Source of the DNA: Marinobacter algicola DG893
GTDB taxonomy: Bacteria; Pseudomonadota; Gammaproteobacteria; Pseudomonadales; Oleiphilaceae
NCBI RefSeq assembly: GCF_000170835.1
Contig: NZ_ABCP01000007.1
Location: 62,001 to 126,000, forward strand
Length of the DNA: 64,000 bases
Reading direction: 5' to 3'
Under the pieces are notes generated by a model that was not told the origin of the DNA, ran no database searches, and worked only from the letters and a program-made list of their open reading frames with translations. The translations under genes were made by a program, and so were the position numbers. How positions within the stretch are numbered: the first letter of the stretch is position 1; each line of letters begins with the position of its first letter. Positions 1-9,052 of this stretch are shown here, piece after piece.

Positions 1-1
1 G

Positions 2-100
2 AAAGCCCTTGAGGAAGAGAACGCCCGGCTCAAGAAGTTGCTGGCCGAGTCCATGCTGGATACAGAAGCCCTGAAGGCCGCCCTCAACCGAAAGTACTAA
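2..100 (+). CDS. IS3-family transposase OrfA, C-terminal end only
   Basis: The last 32 codons of an OrfA protein, ending in LNRKY and a TAA stop. The visible part is a charged leucine-rich helix ([13 protein letters not shown]), the typical C-terminal coiled coil of IS3 OrfA, which carries its helix-turn-helix upstream of the window. The downstream orfB frame is open through 13-123 with no stop, which suits a -1 frameshift fusion of OrfA and OrfB. I see no clear slippery heptamer in the visible part. Confidence 0.75.
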   Translation, partial: KALEEENARLKKLLAESMLDTEALKAALNRKY

Positions 101-123
101 CCGTCGGGAACAAGCGCGAGGCT

Positions 124-969
124 GTGCGCACCATGCTGTCGGAGACGACGATATCCGAGCGCAAAGCCTGTTCACTCGTCGGGTTATCCCGCGCAACGAT
201 GCGATATCAGTCTCAGCGCTCTCCAGAGGAGCGTGAGCTGACAGAGCGCATCAAAGCCATTGCGTTCGAGCGCCGCCGGTTCGGGTACCGGCGTGTTCAC
301 CAGTTGCTGCGTCGTGAGGGTGCTGAGGTGAATCACAAGAAGGTTTATCGACTTTACCGAGAGGCCGGCCTGGCCGTCCGCAAACGCAAGCGCCGTAAAG
401 GTGTGATGGTCGAACGGCAGCCATTGGTGTTGCCTGGTGCGCCGAACCACACGTGGTCCATGGACTTTGTGATGGATTCCTTGGCCAACGGCCGCAGGAT
501 CAAATGCCTGACGATTGTGGATGACTTCACGAAGGAGTGCCTCGACATTCCCGTGGCCATGGGCATTTCAGGTGAACAGGTCGCCCGCACCTTGGATGGT
601 ATAGCGGCCTTCCGAGGCTACCCGAAGGCCGTTAGAACCGACCAGGGGCCGGAATTCACTGGCAGAGCGCTCGATCAATGGGCATACCGCCATGGCGTTG
701 AACTGAAGCTGATTCAGCCCGGAAAGCCGATGCAGAATGGTTACGTCGAGAGCTTTAACGGAAAATTCCGGGATGAGTGCCTGAATGAACACTGGTTCCG
801 GGACCTTGCTCATGCCCGGGAGAAAATCAGTAACTGGCGATTGGACTACAATGAGCAGCGTCCGCATTCATCCCTGGGGTATCAGACACCCCTGGAATTT
901 GCCTCCGCTCTCCGACTTGGAAAAACAGATTCAAAAGTAACGGACATTACTAGGGAGCAGTTGGATTAA
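124..969 (+). CDS. IS3-family transposase OrfB (DDE integrase)
   Basis: The catalytic part of the IS3-family transposase, which cuts and joins the element ends. It has an N-terminal HTH_21-like segment (about residues 35-85) and an rve integrase core. The DDE triad is visible as Asp in WSMDFV, Asp in RTDQGPEF and Glu in YVESFNGK. The annotated start is a GTG; the native product is probably the frameshifted OrfAB fusion, because the frame stays open upstream into the orfA end. The length of 281 aa is normal and no damage is seen, so the copy may be functional. Confidence 0.9.
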   Translation: MRTMLSETTISERKACSLVGLSRATMRYQSQRSPEERELTERIKAIAFERRRFGYRRVHQLLRREGAEVNHKKVYRLYREAGLAVRKRKRRKGVMVERQPLVLPGAPNHTWSMDFVMDSLANGRRIKCLTIVDDFTKECLDIPVAMGISGEQVARTLDGIAAFRGYPKAVRTDQGPEFTGRALDQWAYRHGVELKLIQPGKPMQNGYVESFNGKFRDECLNEHWFRDLAHAREKISNWRLDYNEQRPHSSLGYQTPLEFASALRLGKTDSKVTDITREQLD

Positions 970-985
970 ACACTGGGGGCAGGTC

Positions 986-2086
986 ATGTCCACACAGGAA
1001 AACCGAGCGAACAAATTTAGAACGGTCATATTCGGGGAGAGCATGAGTCCCGAAGCGCACTTGGTCAGAACAGCATGGTTTCGAGCAGCCATAGTAGTGC
1101 CACTTACCTTGGCCGCGATAGTGGCATGGATTTTCACTTCAGATTCCAAACTATTCTGGAGCTTCACGCCCGATGGAATGAATCATTTTCTCAATCTATT
1201 CAAGCTTCCAATTGGCATAGCCAGCCTAGCCCTACCTATAACCGCCGTTGTGGCCGCAAATCATCGATCCATGCAAACAGCAAAACAGATTCAAGAGCAG
1301 AACTCCCAGAATATTTTCTCAAATCATCTAGAACATAGGCGATTCTTCGGAAGATTTATAGAAGAGAGGAAACCGTTTGGAAATGAGAACATAGAGGTTG
1401 CCACCCTATATGAAAGACTTTTCCCGGAGGCTTCAGAAGGTAACCTGAAGCCCGATAATCCGCTGCTAGATGACATCTTCCAGAAAGTTGACGAAGCAGT
1501 ATGTGAAGCTATGGAAGCATCAATAGACGAGTTTTCGACAACGAACTTCAAGATATCGCGAAATCGGCTGCTAAAGCTGACCAAGATGGCAGCCCAGGCG
1601 GACCAAGTCATAGCGGGTTTTCTAACACCTTGGAAACGTATCGACGTGACAGACGAATCAGATGACCACCTAGGAGTTGTTGGAGAAATTAATACCAAGT
1701 ATGCCGCTGTAGCGATTGGTCTGGAAAAATGTGCCAACTTCCATAGATATCACTACGAATCCAAGAATTTTGAGAGAATTTCAATAAACTCCAAAGCGAT
1801 AACAGCTCAGTACCAAGAACTCATAAATGTACATGTTCTGTTCAAAGATCTCATGAGGATAATAAATGAATATCTGGGCGAATCAGGTTCGTTGAAAAAC
1901 CCAAATCCGAATAATAGAGAAAGGTTTCAGGAGAGGCTAAAGCAGCTGGATCATAGCATGAACATTAACAATCAAGATTTATCTCACATGGCTTTAATAC
2001 TAAACAATCATCTAACACAAGCTCATGCTCTAGAGATTTTTCGACACGCGCCAGAGAGCTGGCAACAAGAGATCGCCTTGGTATAG
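986..2086 (+). CDS. Membrane protein of unknown function (two TM segments)
   Basis: A 366-residue protein I do not recognise. It has two hydrophobic segments near residues 33-51 and 72-90, then a long polar, mostly helical cytoplasmic region with the patch LEHRRFFGRF near residue 115. The two-TM plus helical tail layout resembles some abortive-infection and retron-linked membrane effectors, but no motif proves this. Its ATG at 986 uses the last base of the upstream IS, so the original start may have been lost; a second ATG lies at 1043 (MSPEAHLV). The DNA is visibly more AT-rich than the surrounding genes, pointing to transfer. An IS-end remnant follows at 2225-2271. Confidence 0.7.
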   Translation: MSTQENRANKFRTVIFGESMSPEAHLVRTAWFRAAIVVPLTLAAIVAWIFTSDSKLFWSFTPDGMNHFLNLFKLPIGIASLALPITAVVAANHRSMQTAKQIQEQNSQNIFSNHLEHRRFFGRFIEERKPFGNENIEVATLYERLFPEASEGNLKPDNPLLDDIFQKVDEAVCEAMEASIDEFSTTNFKISRNRLLKLTKMAAQADQVIAGFLTPWKRIDVTDESDDHLGVVGEINTKYAAVAIGLEKCANFHRYHYESKNFERISINSKAITAQYQELINVHVLFKDLMRIINEYLGESGSLKNPNPNNRERFQERLKQLDHSMNINNQDLSHMALILNNHLTQAHALEIFRHAPESWQQEIALV

Positions 2087-2471
2087 ACACCGTTAGAATT
2101 AGTGCACGCATAGAGTTAGAACCTGGGGCCTTTCTCGCATTCGATATTGAGGTGTGCATCCGATAAATGGGCATATCTCATTGTCATGCCTATGGAAGAG
2201 TGGCCGAGTATCTTTTGCAGTGATGAACATTACTAATGATCGCGATGGATTAGAAAGTTGGGGGCAGGTCAAGTTTACTGTTCCAGGTGATGGTTTTCAG
2301 AGGACTTGCCTTAAGGTCATCTGACAGAAAACCTACACGACGGTTGCTGATTACGTCTGGTCCGCTACGATCTTTTCACCCTCCCCCGCTTTCTCTAGGT
2401 TCGCTGGTGACTTTATTGGTTCTACTGACAATGGTTCCCTGATGCTGGTTTTCAGCAGGTATTGGAGTGGG
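2087..2471. other. Intergenic accessory DNA with IS remnant
   Basis: This stretch holds no convincing gene. The only recognisable content is the decayed IS right end at 2225-2271. The remainder is AT-rich sequence between the two-TM protein gene and the IS-split membrane protein gene. Confidence 0.6.
2225..2271 (+). repeat. Remnant of the right end of the same IS3-family element
   Basis: This segment aligns with 942-986, the end of orfB plus the right terminal repeat of the upstream IS. Both begin with ACATTACTA, share TGGATTA in the middle and end in the identical 13-mer TGGGGGCAGGTCA. About 33 of 47 aligned positions agree by eye. No transposase body precedes it, so it is a fragment, or a second right end enclosing the gene at 986-2086. 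Confidence 0.6.
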
Positions 2472-2671
2472 CTAATCTCCAACTTCCGCTCCCTCTTCCC
2501 AAGAAGCAATCTCTGCATCCCACGAGCGCATTGTCCTTGCGAAGTGCCAAATGCTAAATACGACGGAAATCAAGAGAACAATGGTCAATACGCGACTAAA
2601 ACCCCAAAGAATAAAGAGAAATCCAACTATGGTTAGAGTTATCGCTAATCCAGCAACTCCTTCAGTCCTCT
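2472..2671 (-). pseudogene. C-terminal half of an IS-split four-TM membrane protein
   Basis: This fragment holds the last 65 residues of a small membrane protein, beginning RTEGVAGLAI next to the IS boundary. It has two hydrophobic segments (around VGFLFILWGF and VLTIVLLISVVF) and a charged tail. The IS3 element 2672-3909 separates it from its N-terminal half at 3913-4162. Removing the IS and one copy of the TCT duplication joins the halves in frame as GYQ-RTEG. An open frame does run from the IS end into this piece, but its first 18 residues come from the IS and it is unlikely to be a real start. The function is unknown. Confidence 0.8.
2669..2671. repeat. Target site duplication TCT, left copy
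   Basis: TCT precedes the IS end TGTAGTGGT at 2672 and matches TCT at 3910-3912. A 3-bp duplication is usual for the IS3 family. Restoring the site brings the interrupted gene back into frame, which supports these boundaries. Confidence 0.8.
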
Positions 2672-2679
2672 TGTAGTGG

Positions 2680-3842
<1,163 letters not shown>

Positions 3843-3904
3843 CAGACACCTCGTTTATGGTGGCGATATTACCACCTACGTTGGTGTCCGGAATCATTGA
3901 ACCA

Positions 3905-4162
3905 CTACATCTGATACCCAACGATGGGCACACGCTCAGTGTCAAGGATCCTGATTGAAAGTAGGTAACCAACGATTCCAACAGGTATAGAGGATGCCAG
4001 CATACTTAAGCCAAATAAACTCCAGACGGTTACGGACTTTATACTGCCTTGAATAACTAGGATAAGGATGGCAATTGCAAAAGCTACACAGCCAGTTAAC
4101 ACGTTCTTTTGCTCTTGCTGAATGGATTTATTAAGCGGTTTATACATCTCGCTTTTTTTCAT
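3905..4162 (-). pseudogene. N-terminal half of an IS-split four-TM membrane protein
   Basis: This fragment encodes 84 original residues starting MKKSEMYKPL, followed by Met and a stop that come from the duplication and the IS end. It has two hydrophobic segments (about residues 24-40 and 48-68). The other half lies at 2472-2671, beyond the IS. The restored protein would be about 149 residues with four membrane segments and a charged C-terminal tail. I recognise no family. The IS interruption almost certainly inactivates it. Confidence 0.8.
3910..3912. repeat. Target site duplication TCT, right copy
   Basis: Direct repeat of 2669-2671, immediately following the IS end at 3909. Confidence 0.8.
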
Positions 4163-4243
4163 GAACGTCTTCCAACCATTAGCTTCGAATACGCGTTGGG
4201 GCCAAGTTGCTCGGCTTTAGATCCCTACCGCAAGCCAACCAAC

Positions 4244-4591
4244 CTAACCGTTCGCCCTTTTCCCTTCACCACTCCCGGGATCATGGTGGTTATCATCGTC
4301 CAGAGCCCGCATGTCTGCAGACTTCTCACGCAGAATGCGGCGCTTTTCAGCATCCGCAAAGCGCTTGAGAACCTGTCGGATCAGTGGCTGATAACCAATG
4401 CCGTTGATTTCCGCGATCATCTTGAAGTCTTCGATGAGTGACTTTTGCAGCCGGATTGAAATAGGCTGCAGTCCGGCTGCATCATTCAACGCGGCATCAT
4501 CGACCTCTTTTGAAACCCGAACAAACTCTTCATCTTGCCCCAGTGAACCGTCTTCCCAGGCTTCCGGAGCTCCTACTATTTTCCCTGCCAT
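4244..4591 (-). CDS. CopG/BrnA-like antitoxin
   Basis: A probable DNA-binding antitoxin of 115 residues. Its middle reads LQPISIRLQKSLIEDFKMIAE, the pattern of a ribbon-helix-helix or BrnA-type domain, with the strand QPISIRL followed by two helices. The gene lies directly downstream of the toxin-like gene 4649-4933. An earlier TTG at 4648 abuts the toxin stop, but it has no ribosome site, whereas the ATG at 4591 (MAGKIVGA) has GGAG upstream, so I chose the ATG. By family habit the protein would neutralise the toxin and repress the operon. The C-terminal tail is charged and histidine-containing. Confidence 0.65.
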   Translation of the reverse strand: MAGKIVGAPEAWEDGSLGQDEEFVRVSKEVDDAALNDAAGLQPISIRLQKSLIEDFKMIAEINGIGYQPLIRQVLKRFADAEKRRILREKSADMRALDDDNHHDPGSGEGKRANG

Positions 4592-4648
4592 GCTGCATGC
4601 TCCACGTCGCACTCGCTCTTCTGATTCTTTCTCTGCGATTCTGTTCAA

Positions 4649-4933
4649 TTAAAATGCGTATTTGCGATAGATAGCGTCTTCTTTCTGATTGGGGCCATAT
4701 GCGGTTTTCAGCAATATGTCTCCATTCTTGAGAATGAAGACCACCTTAAGACGACGCCCATAATCGGTTTCAGCAATGAACCATTGAGAAGGCGGATCTG
4801 TCTTGTGGTCTTCCCTAGCATCTTCCAGCAGACCGCCCTCACGGTTCGCAAAACACTGCTGAACCTCTTCCAGGCTGACACCATGCTTCTCAGCCAATTT
4901 CTGCTTCACTGCAGATGAATATTTCAGAGTCAT
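4649..4933 (-). CDS. BrnT-like toxin (often labelled ADP-ribosyl-(dinitrogen reductase) hydrolase)
   Basis: A 94-residue soluble protein belonging to a widespread small family. Conserved features are LAEKHGVSLEEVQQCF, then REDHKTDPP and WFIAETDYGRRLKVVF. Databases often label it an ADP-ribosyl hydrolase, but its size, fold pattern and consistent pairing with a CopG/BrnA-like partner fit a BrnT-like toxin better; this is inference. It is first in a two-gene operon with the antitoxin, the toxin-first order also seen for BrnTA. It sits next to IS DNA, as plasmid- and island-borne pairs often do. Confidence 0.65.
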   Translation of the reverse strand: MTLKYSSAVKQKLAEKHGVSLEEVQQCFANREGGLLEDAREDHKTDPPSQWFIAETDYGRRLKVVFILKNGDILLKTAYGPNQKEDAIYRKYAF

Positions 4934-5013
4934 CGCATCCCTCGAGACTTTTGTATATACAAAGTATATACGCTGACAAGCGTCTCATCAATTGACGAAC
5001 CGATTCCTTGAGC

Positions 5014-5523
5014 TCAGGGGCTTTTTTCGTTATCAGACTCTCGAACTTCCACAGGCTTGGTCGCATGCCCATCTTCAACCACAGGCTCACCGGTCACCGA
5101 CCGCACCAGCCTTCCCATGTAGCGCAGCGTGAAGAAGTTCAGGGCACTCAGGGCTATGGCAATCTCGAGGTGATGGTAGGCCACTGCCACGCCGATGGCG
5201 CCGCAGTTCCAGATGCTGGCGGCGGTGGCGGTGCCGATTACACGGCTGTCGTCCTTGAGGATGGCGCCGCCGCCAATGAAGCCGATGCCAGTGACGATGC
5301 CTTGCAATACGCGGCCCTGTTCGCCCGGGGAGTCGATAACGGCGCGGCCAACGAGCATAAAGCCGCATGAGACCACGGCCACCAGCGGAAAGGTTCTCAG
5401 GCCAATCCTCGGGCCTTGCTCTTCCCGGTCGAAACCGATGGGGAACGCCAGCAAGTAGGCAATGGCCATCAACAGCAGGTGGTTGAGGGTGAGCATCCAG
5501 TCAACGTTGAGCAAGTCTGCCAT
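5014..5523 (-). CDS. MgtC/SapB family membrane protein
   Basis: A 169-residue inner-membrane protein with four predicted hydrophobic segments and a charged C-terminal tail. Family signatures are IGFDREEQG followed by GLRTFPLVA, and GIGFIGGGAI near residue 80. MgtC/SapB proteins are linked to magnesium limitation and control of F-type ATPase in pathogens; in free-living bacteria the role is mostly unknown. This protein lacks the longer ACT-like C-terminal domain of true MgtC. It stands alone, divergent from the exoD-like gene. Confidence 0.85.
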   Translation of the reverse strand: MADLLNVDWMLTLNHLLLMAIAYLLAFPIGFDREEQGPRIGLRTFPLVAVVSCGFMLVGRAVIDSPGEQGRVLQGIVTGIGFIGGGAILKDDSRVIGTATAASIWNCGAIGVAVAYHHLEIAIALSALNFFTLRYMGRLVRSVTGEPVVEDGHATKPVEVRESDNEKSP

Positions 5524-5704
5524 GGGGATTTCCGAGTGTTGAAGTTTTTGTTATCGCTTGATCGAGATTAGTACTGGTCTGTAAAGGCTTCAATCCTTTC
5601 CGCTGCTGTTCGGCCACAATCGCTGTTTTCCGACTAGTGGGAATGGTAGGTTTTAAAGGCCGGATTTGGCAGACGTTACCCTGATTCGAGGAAGAGCCCT
5701 ATCT

Positions 5705-6301
5705 ATGCGCAATAATGGCGATCCTACCAACATGCAACAACTGCTGGAGCAGATTCGTGAGTCGGCGGCCGGGGCCACGCGAGTGTCGGTGCACGATATC
5801 CTCAATGGTGTGGGGGAACGTTCGTTCGGACCCGTAGTGCTCGTCGCTGGGCTGATCACCCTGGCGCCATTGATTGGCGACATTCCCGGTGTTCCAACCA
5901 TTCTGGGGCTGGTGGTTCTGCTGACACTGGGGCAACTGTTGTTCCACAGACGCACCATCTGGATACCCTCATGGATTTCCCAGCGCTCCGTACCTCAGGA
6001 CAAGCTCTTGAAAGGGCTGGACTGGCTGCAAAAACCGGCTCGCTTTCTGGATCGCTGGACCGGACCGCGCCTGGTGTTTCTGGCGGACGGGCCAGGGCTC
6101 TATATGATGGCCATTATCTGCATGCTGGTGGCTCTGGCCATGCCGGCGATGGAGGTGGTGCCCTTTAGCGCCAATGGCGGCGGCGCTGCGTTGACGGCCT
6201 TCGGGCTGGCAATCGTCGCGAGGGACGGGTTGTTGGCGATAGTCGCAACGTCGCTCACGCTGGTGACCGGCTGGCTTGTGGTTACCGGGCTGGCAGGGTA
6301 A
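5705..6301 (+). CDS. ExoD family membrane protein (exopolysaccharide synthesis)
   Basis: An integral membrane protein of 198 residues. The region GERSFGPVVLVAGLITLAPLIG is characteristic of ExoD, which was first found in rhizobial exopolysaccharide production; its biochemical role is not known. Several hydrophobic helices follow, at about residues 45-80 and 130-198. I chose the ATG at 5705 because GAGGAAGAG lies a few bases upstream; a TTG at 5666 would add 13 residues with no ribosome site. No polysaccharide genes are adjacent. Confidence 0.8.
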   Translation: MRNNGDPTNMQQLLEQIRESAAGATRVSVHDILNGVGERSFGPVVLVAGLITLAPLIGDIPGVPTILGLVVLLTLGQLLFHRRTIWIPSWISQRSVPQDKLLKGLDWLQKPARFLDRWTGPRLVFLADGPGLYMMAIICMLVALAMPAMEVVPFSANGGGAALTAFGLAIVARDGLLAIVATSLTLVTGWLVVTGLAG

Positions 6302-6433
6302 TGCTGGAGGCGTAAAAAGGAGCCGTCCGTTGGCCCAAAGATGCAGTGGAGCAGGAGCTCCTATAGTCGCTTTCAGGGACTAACACATCTTCAGTACACC
6401 AGATCAATATGACAGTTCTATGACCTTGGGTTA

Positions 6434-7303
6434 TCACTCACTTCCATGAAGTTCTTCAAAAAATGCCCGGGTACGCTCCGTGATTTCCTCCAGTTTGGCG
6501 TCCCAAGTGCGCTTGTAGCTTTTGAAGGTATCGTCACTCAGGCGCGAGAAACGCGCTCCCGCCTCGGCTAAAGCGCGAGAACTGTCGGCAAAGGCATCGA
6601 AGTCCGGCTTATCCAGCCTGTCGCTGCTTCGATTGAGGTCCGCCGCGGTTCGCTGCAGGGCACCTCGCTCTCTCTCCGGTGCCTGCTGGTTGTCTTCCAG
6701 CGCCTCTTCGATGGATTTCTCCAACTCTTCCATCAGCCCCTGCAGGGCTTGGCCGTATTTTTCCATGGCCTGCTCTGCCCGGCGTTGGGTCTGGTCAGAA
6801 TACGCCTCAAATTCGCGGGCAATGGCGTCCATCTGGCGAGAGAGGTCGTCGGAGGACTGTCCGAAGCTGGCCGTCAAGCGCTCGCCCAGACGGTTCATTT
6901 CTCCGATTAGACCTGCAAACGGAGACGGATTCATAATCGCCTCCCCGGTGCGGTCGTAGTCCACCAGCCAGTCGCCACCCCGCTCCACGAGGTAGGTATT
7001 TACTTCCCGGCGCTCGCCGGGGACACCGTCTTCAACGGGCAAGCGGGTTACAATCGTCGCTTCGCGATCGTCAATGACCACCCGACCAAAATCGGGAACG
7101 ATGTCAGACCAGTCCTGGGCATAGCTATCGAAGTCAGAGACGGCGGCCAGCGTCGATAGCTCGACAACGGTATCAGCGTCTTTCTCGGACATGGCCTGCC
7201 AGAATTCGGCAGCCACTTCCTGCGGTGTTTCCGGCTTGCTGCACCCGGTCACCACAACGACTGCCAGCGTTAGTGCCACCACTCTGAACCACGAGTAACT
7301 CAT
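6434..7303 (-). CDS. Putative lipoprotein with NTF2-like N-terminal domain
   Basis: A signal peptide ends in a lipobox (VVVTGC), so the mature protein is probably lipid-anchored. Residues about 25-110 (PQEVAAEFWQAMSEKDADTV) resemble the small NTF2-like DUF4878 fold found in many lipoproteins. The rest is long, charged and helical, rich in Glu, Gln and Arg, and probably coiled coil. The ATG at 7303 (MSYSWF) is preferred to one six codons upstream because it gives a normal signal peptide. It follows the acetolactate-synthase-like gene on the same strand after 50 bp. The function is unknown. Confidence 0.7.
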   Translation of the reverse strand: MSYSWFRVVALTLAVVVVTGCSKPETPQEVAAEFWQAMSEKDADTVVELSTLAAVSDFDSYAQDWSDIVPDFGRVVIDDREATIVTRLPVEDGVPGERREVNTYLVERGGDWLVDYDRTGEAIMNPSPFAGLIGEMNRLGERLTASFGQSSDDLSRQMDAIAREFEAYSDQTQRRAEQAMEKYGQALQGLMEELEKSIEEALEDNQQAPERERGALQRTAADLNRSSDRLDKPDFDAFADSSRALAEAGARFSRLSDDTFKSYKRTWDAKLEEITERTRAFFEELHGSE

Positions 7304-7353
7304 TCGCCCATCCTCAATCAATGTTCAATATTTGGCGAATGATACTATAGGCC

Positions 7354-9027
7354 TCAGAGGTTACAGGTCAGGTTTACCAATTCTTCATCAAACACACGGC
7401 GGTTTTCGCTGTAGTCCACGGGTACGTCGATCAAGTGTACACCCCCCGAGGTCAGTGCGTTTTTAAGCGTCGGCCGAAGGTCTTCGGTGCGAGTGATTCG
7501 ATGGCCGGCGGCACCGTAGGCATCGGCGTATTTCACGAAGTCCGGGTTGTTGTAATCCAGCCCGAAGTTCTCGAAGCCTTCCTGGGCCTGCTTCCATTTG
7601 ATCATGCCATAGGCATTGTCGTTGATGATAAGTATCACCAGATTCAGCTTCAGCCGCACAGCGGTTTCCAGCTCCTGGCTGTTCATCATGAAGCCACCAT
7701 CGCCGCACACCGCCATCACCTTGAGGTGCGGGTATAGCATGGCCGCCATCATGGCGCTGGGCAGGCCTGCGCCCATGGAGGCCAGGGCATTGTCGAGCAG
7801 TACGGTGTTGTTGTCGTAAGCCGGGTAGTTGCGGGCAAACCAGAGTTTGTACATGCCATTGTCGAGCGCGATGATGCCGTCGTCCGGCATGACTTGGCGT
7901 ACGTCGTTGACGATGCGCTGGGGAATGACCGGGAAACGGCCATCGTCTGCTTTGTCGGCCATATGGCGGTCCACAGAAGCCTTCACTTCCATAAACCGGC
8001 GGAAGTCGTGTGAAGAGCACTGGCCACATTGTTCAGCCAGGTATTCGACACTGTTGGCAATGTCGCCCACCACTTCGTGCTGGGGAAAATAGACCGGGTC
8101 CACATCGGCGGCACTGAAGTTCACGTGGATAACCTGTTTGCCGCCGGGATGCATGAAAAAGGGTGGCTTCTCAACCACATCGTGCCCGACGTTGATCACC
8201 AGGTCAGCGTGGTCAATGGCGCAGTGCACAAAGTCACCGGCCGAGAGTGCCGCATTCCCCAGGTAGCGGGTGTGGCGTTCATCCACTACGCCCTTGCCCA
8301 TCTGGGTGGTGAAGAAGGGAATGCCGGTCACGTTGACCAGGTGGATCAGGGCCTGGGAAACCCGTTTTCGGTTAGCACCGGCGCCAATCATGATCAGCGG
8401 ATACCTGGCTTTACTGATCATGTCGCAGGCAATGTCCAGGCTCTTGGTACTGGCAGTGGGCCGGCGGGCGTCACTGGGTTGGAAGATATGGGTGTCGCTC
8501 TCCGCCACCTCGGAGGCGATGTCTTCAGGCAATTCCAGATGGACGGCACCCGGGCGCTCTTCCGAGGCCAACCGGAAGGCTTCCCTCACTTTGGCGGGGA
8601 TCGTATTGGCGTTGCTGATCTGGCGGGTGTACTTGGTGAGCGGCCGCATCAGATCCACCACGTCCAGAATCTGAAACAGTCCCTGCTTGGAGGATTTAAT
8701 GGGTTTCTGCCCGGAAATCATCATCATTGGCATGCCGCCAAGCTGAGCATAGGCGGCGGCTGTTACCAGATTGGTGGCACCGGGGCCCAGGGTCGACAGG
8801 CAAACGCCCACGCGACCTGTCAGGCGCCCGTAGGTCGCAGCCATAAAGCCCGCTGCCTGCTCGTGGCGGTTGAGCACCAACTCAATGCTGGATTCGCGCA
8901 AGGCCTCCAGGAGATCCAGATTTTCTTCACCCGGTACCGCAAAGATGTACCGAACACCTTCGTTTTCCAGGGCGCGAACAAACAGCTCGGCGCCGTTTCG
9001 GCAATTACTGGCCTCAGCGGTCATCAT
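7354..9027 (-). CDS. ThDP-dependent acetolactate-synthase-like enzyme
   Basis: A 557-residue member of the thiamine-diphosphate enzyme family, closest in look to acetolactate synthase large subunits. The catalytic Glu is residue 56 (NRHEQAAG), the PYR-domain phosphate loop is GPGATN, and the ThDP/Mg motif begins CGDGGFMMNS and ends IINDNAYG. Family members condense two pyruvates, or pyruvate and another keto acid, with loss of CO2. No small regulatory subunit follows, so it is not an obvious branched-chain biosynthetic enzyme. It is the last gene of the operon with the ATP-grasp and papain-like proteins. A second ATG three bases on has the better spacing from GGAG. Confidence 0.8.
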   Translation of the reverse strand: MMTAEASNCRNGAELFVRALENEGVRYIFAVPGEENLDLLEALRESSIELVLNRHEQAAGFMAATYGRLTGRVGVCLSTLGPGATNLVTAAAYAQLGGMPMMMISGQKPIKSSKQGLFQILDVVDLMRPLTKYTRQISNANTIPAKVREAFRLASEERPGAVHLELPEDIASEVAESDTHIFQPSDARRPTASTKSLDIACDMISKARYPLIMIGAGANRKRVSQALIHLVNVTGIPFFTTQMGKGVVDERHTRYLGNAALSAGDFVHCAIDHADLVINVGHDVVEKPPFFMHPGGKQVIHVNFSAADVDPVYFPQHEVVGDIANSVEYLAEQCGQCSSHDFRRFMEVKASVDRHMADKADDGRFPVIPQRIVNDVRQVMPDDGIIALDNGMYKLWFARNYPAYDNNTVLLDNALASMGAGLPSAMMAAMLYPHLKVMAVCGDGGFMMNSQELETAVRLKLNLVILIINDNAYGMIKWKQAQEGFENFGLDYNNPDFVKYADAYGAAGHRITRTEDLRPTLKNALTSGGVHLIDVPVDYSENRRVFDEELVNLTCNL

Positions 9028-9052
9028 CTCTCCTGTTCTGCTTTGGTTGGAT

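Larger units (their letters stand above)
1..986 (+). mobile_element. IS3-family insertion sequence, right part
   Basis: The window opens inside an IS3-family element with an orfA tail, an orfB transposase and a right terminal repeat. The right end is read as TGGGGGCAGGTCA at 974-986, since IS3-family ends finish in CA and the same 13-mer recurs at 2259-2271. The left end lies outside the window, so the target duplication cannot be checked. The following gene begins with the last base of this element. The subgroup (IS407-like) is inferred from the look of OrfB and is uncertain. Confidence 0.8.
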
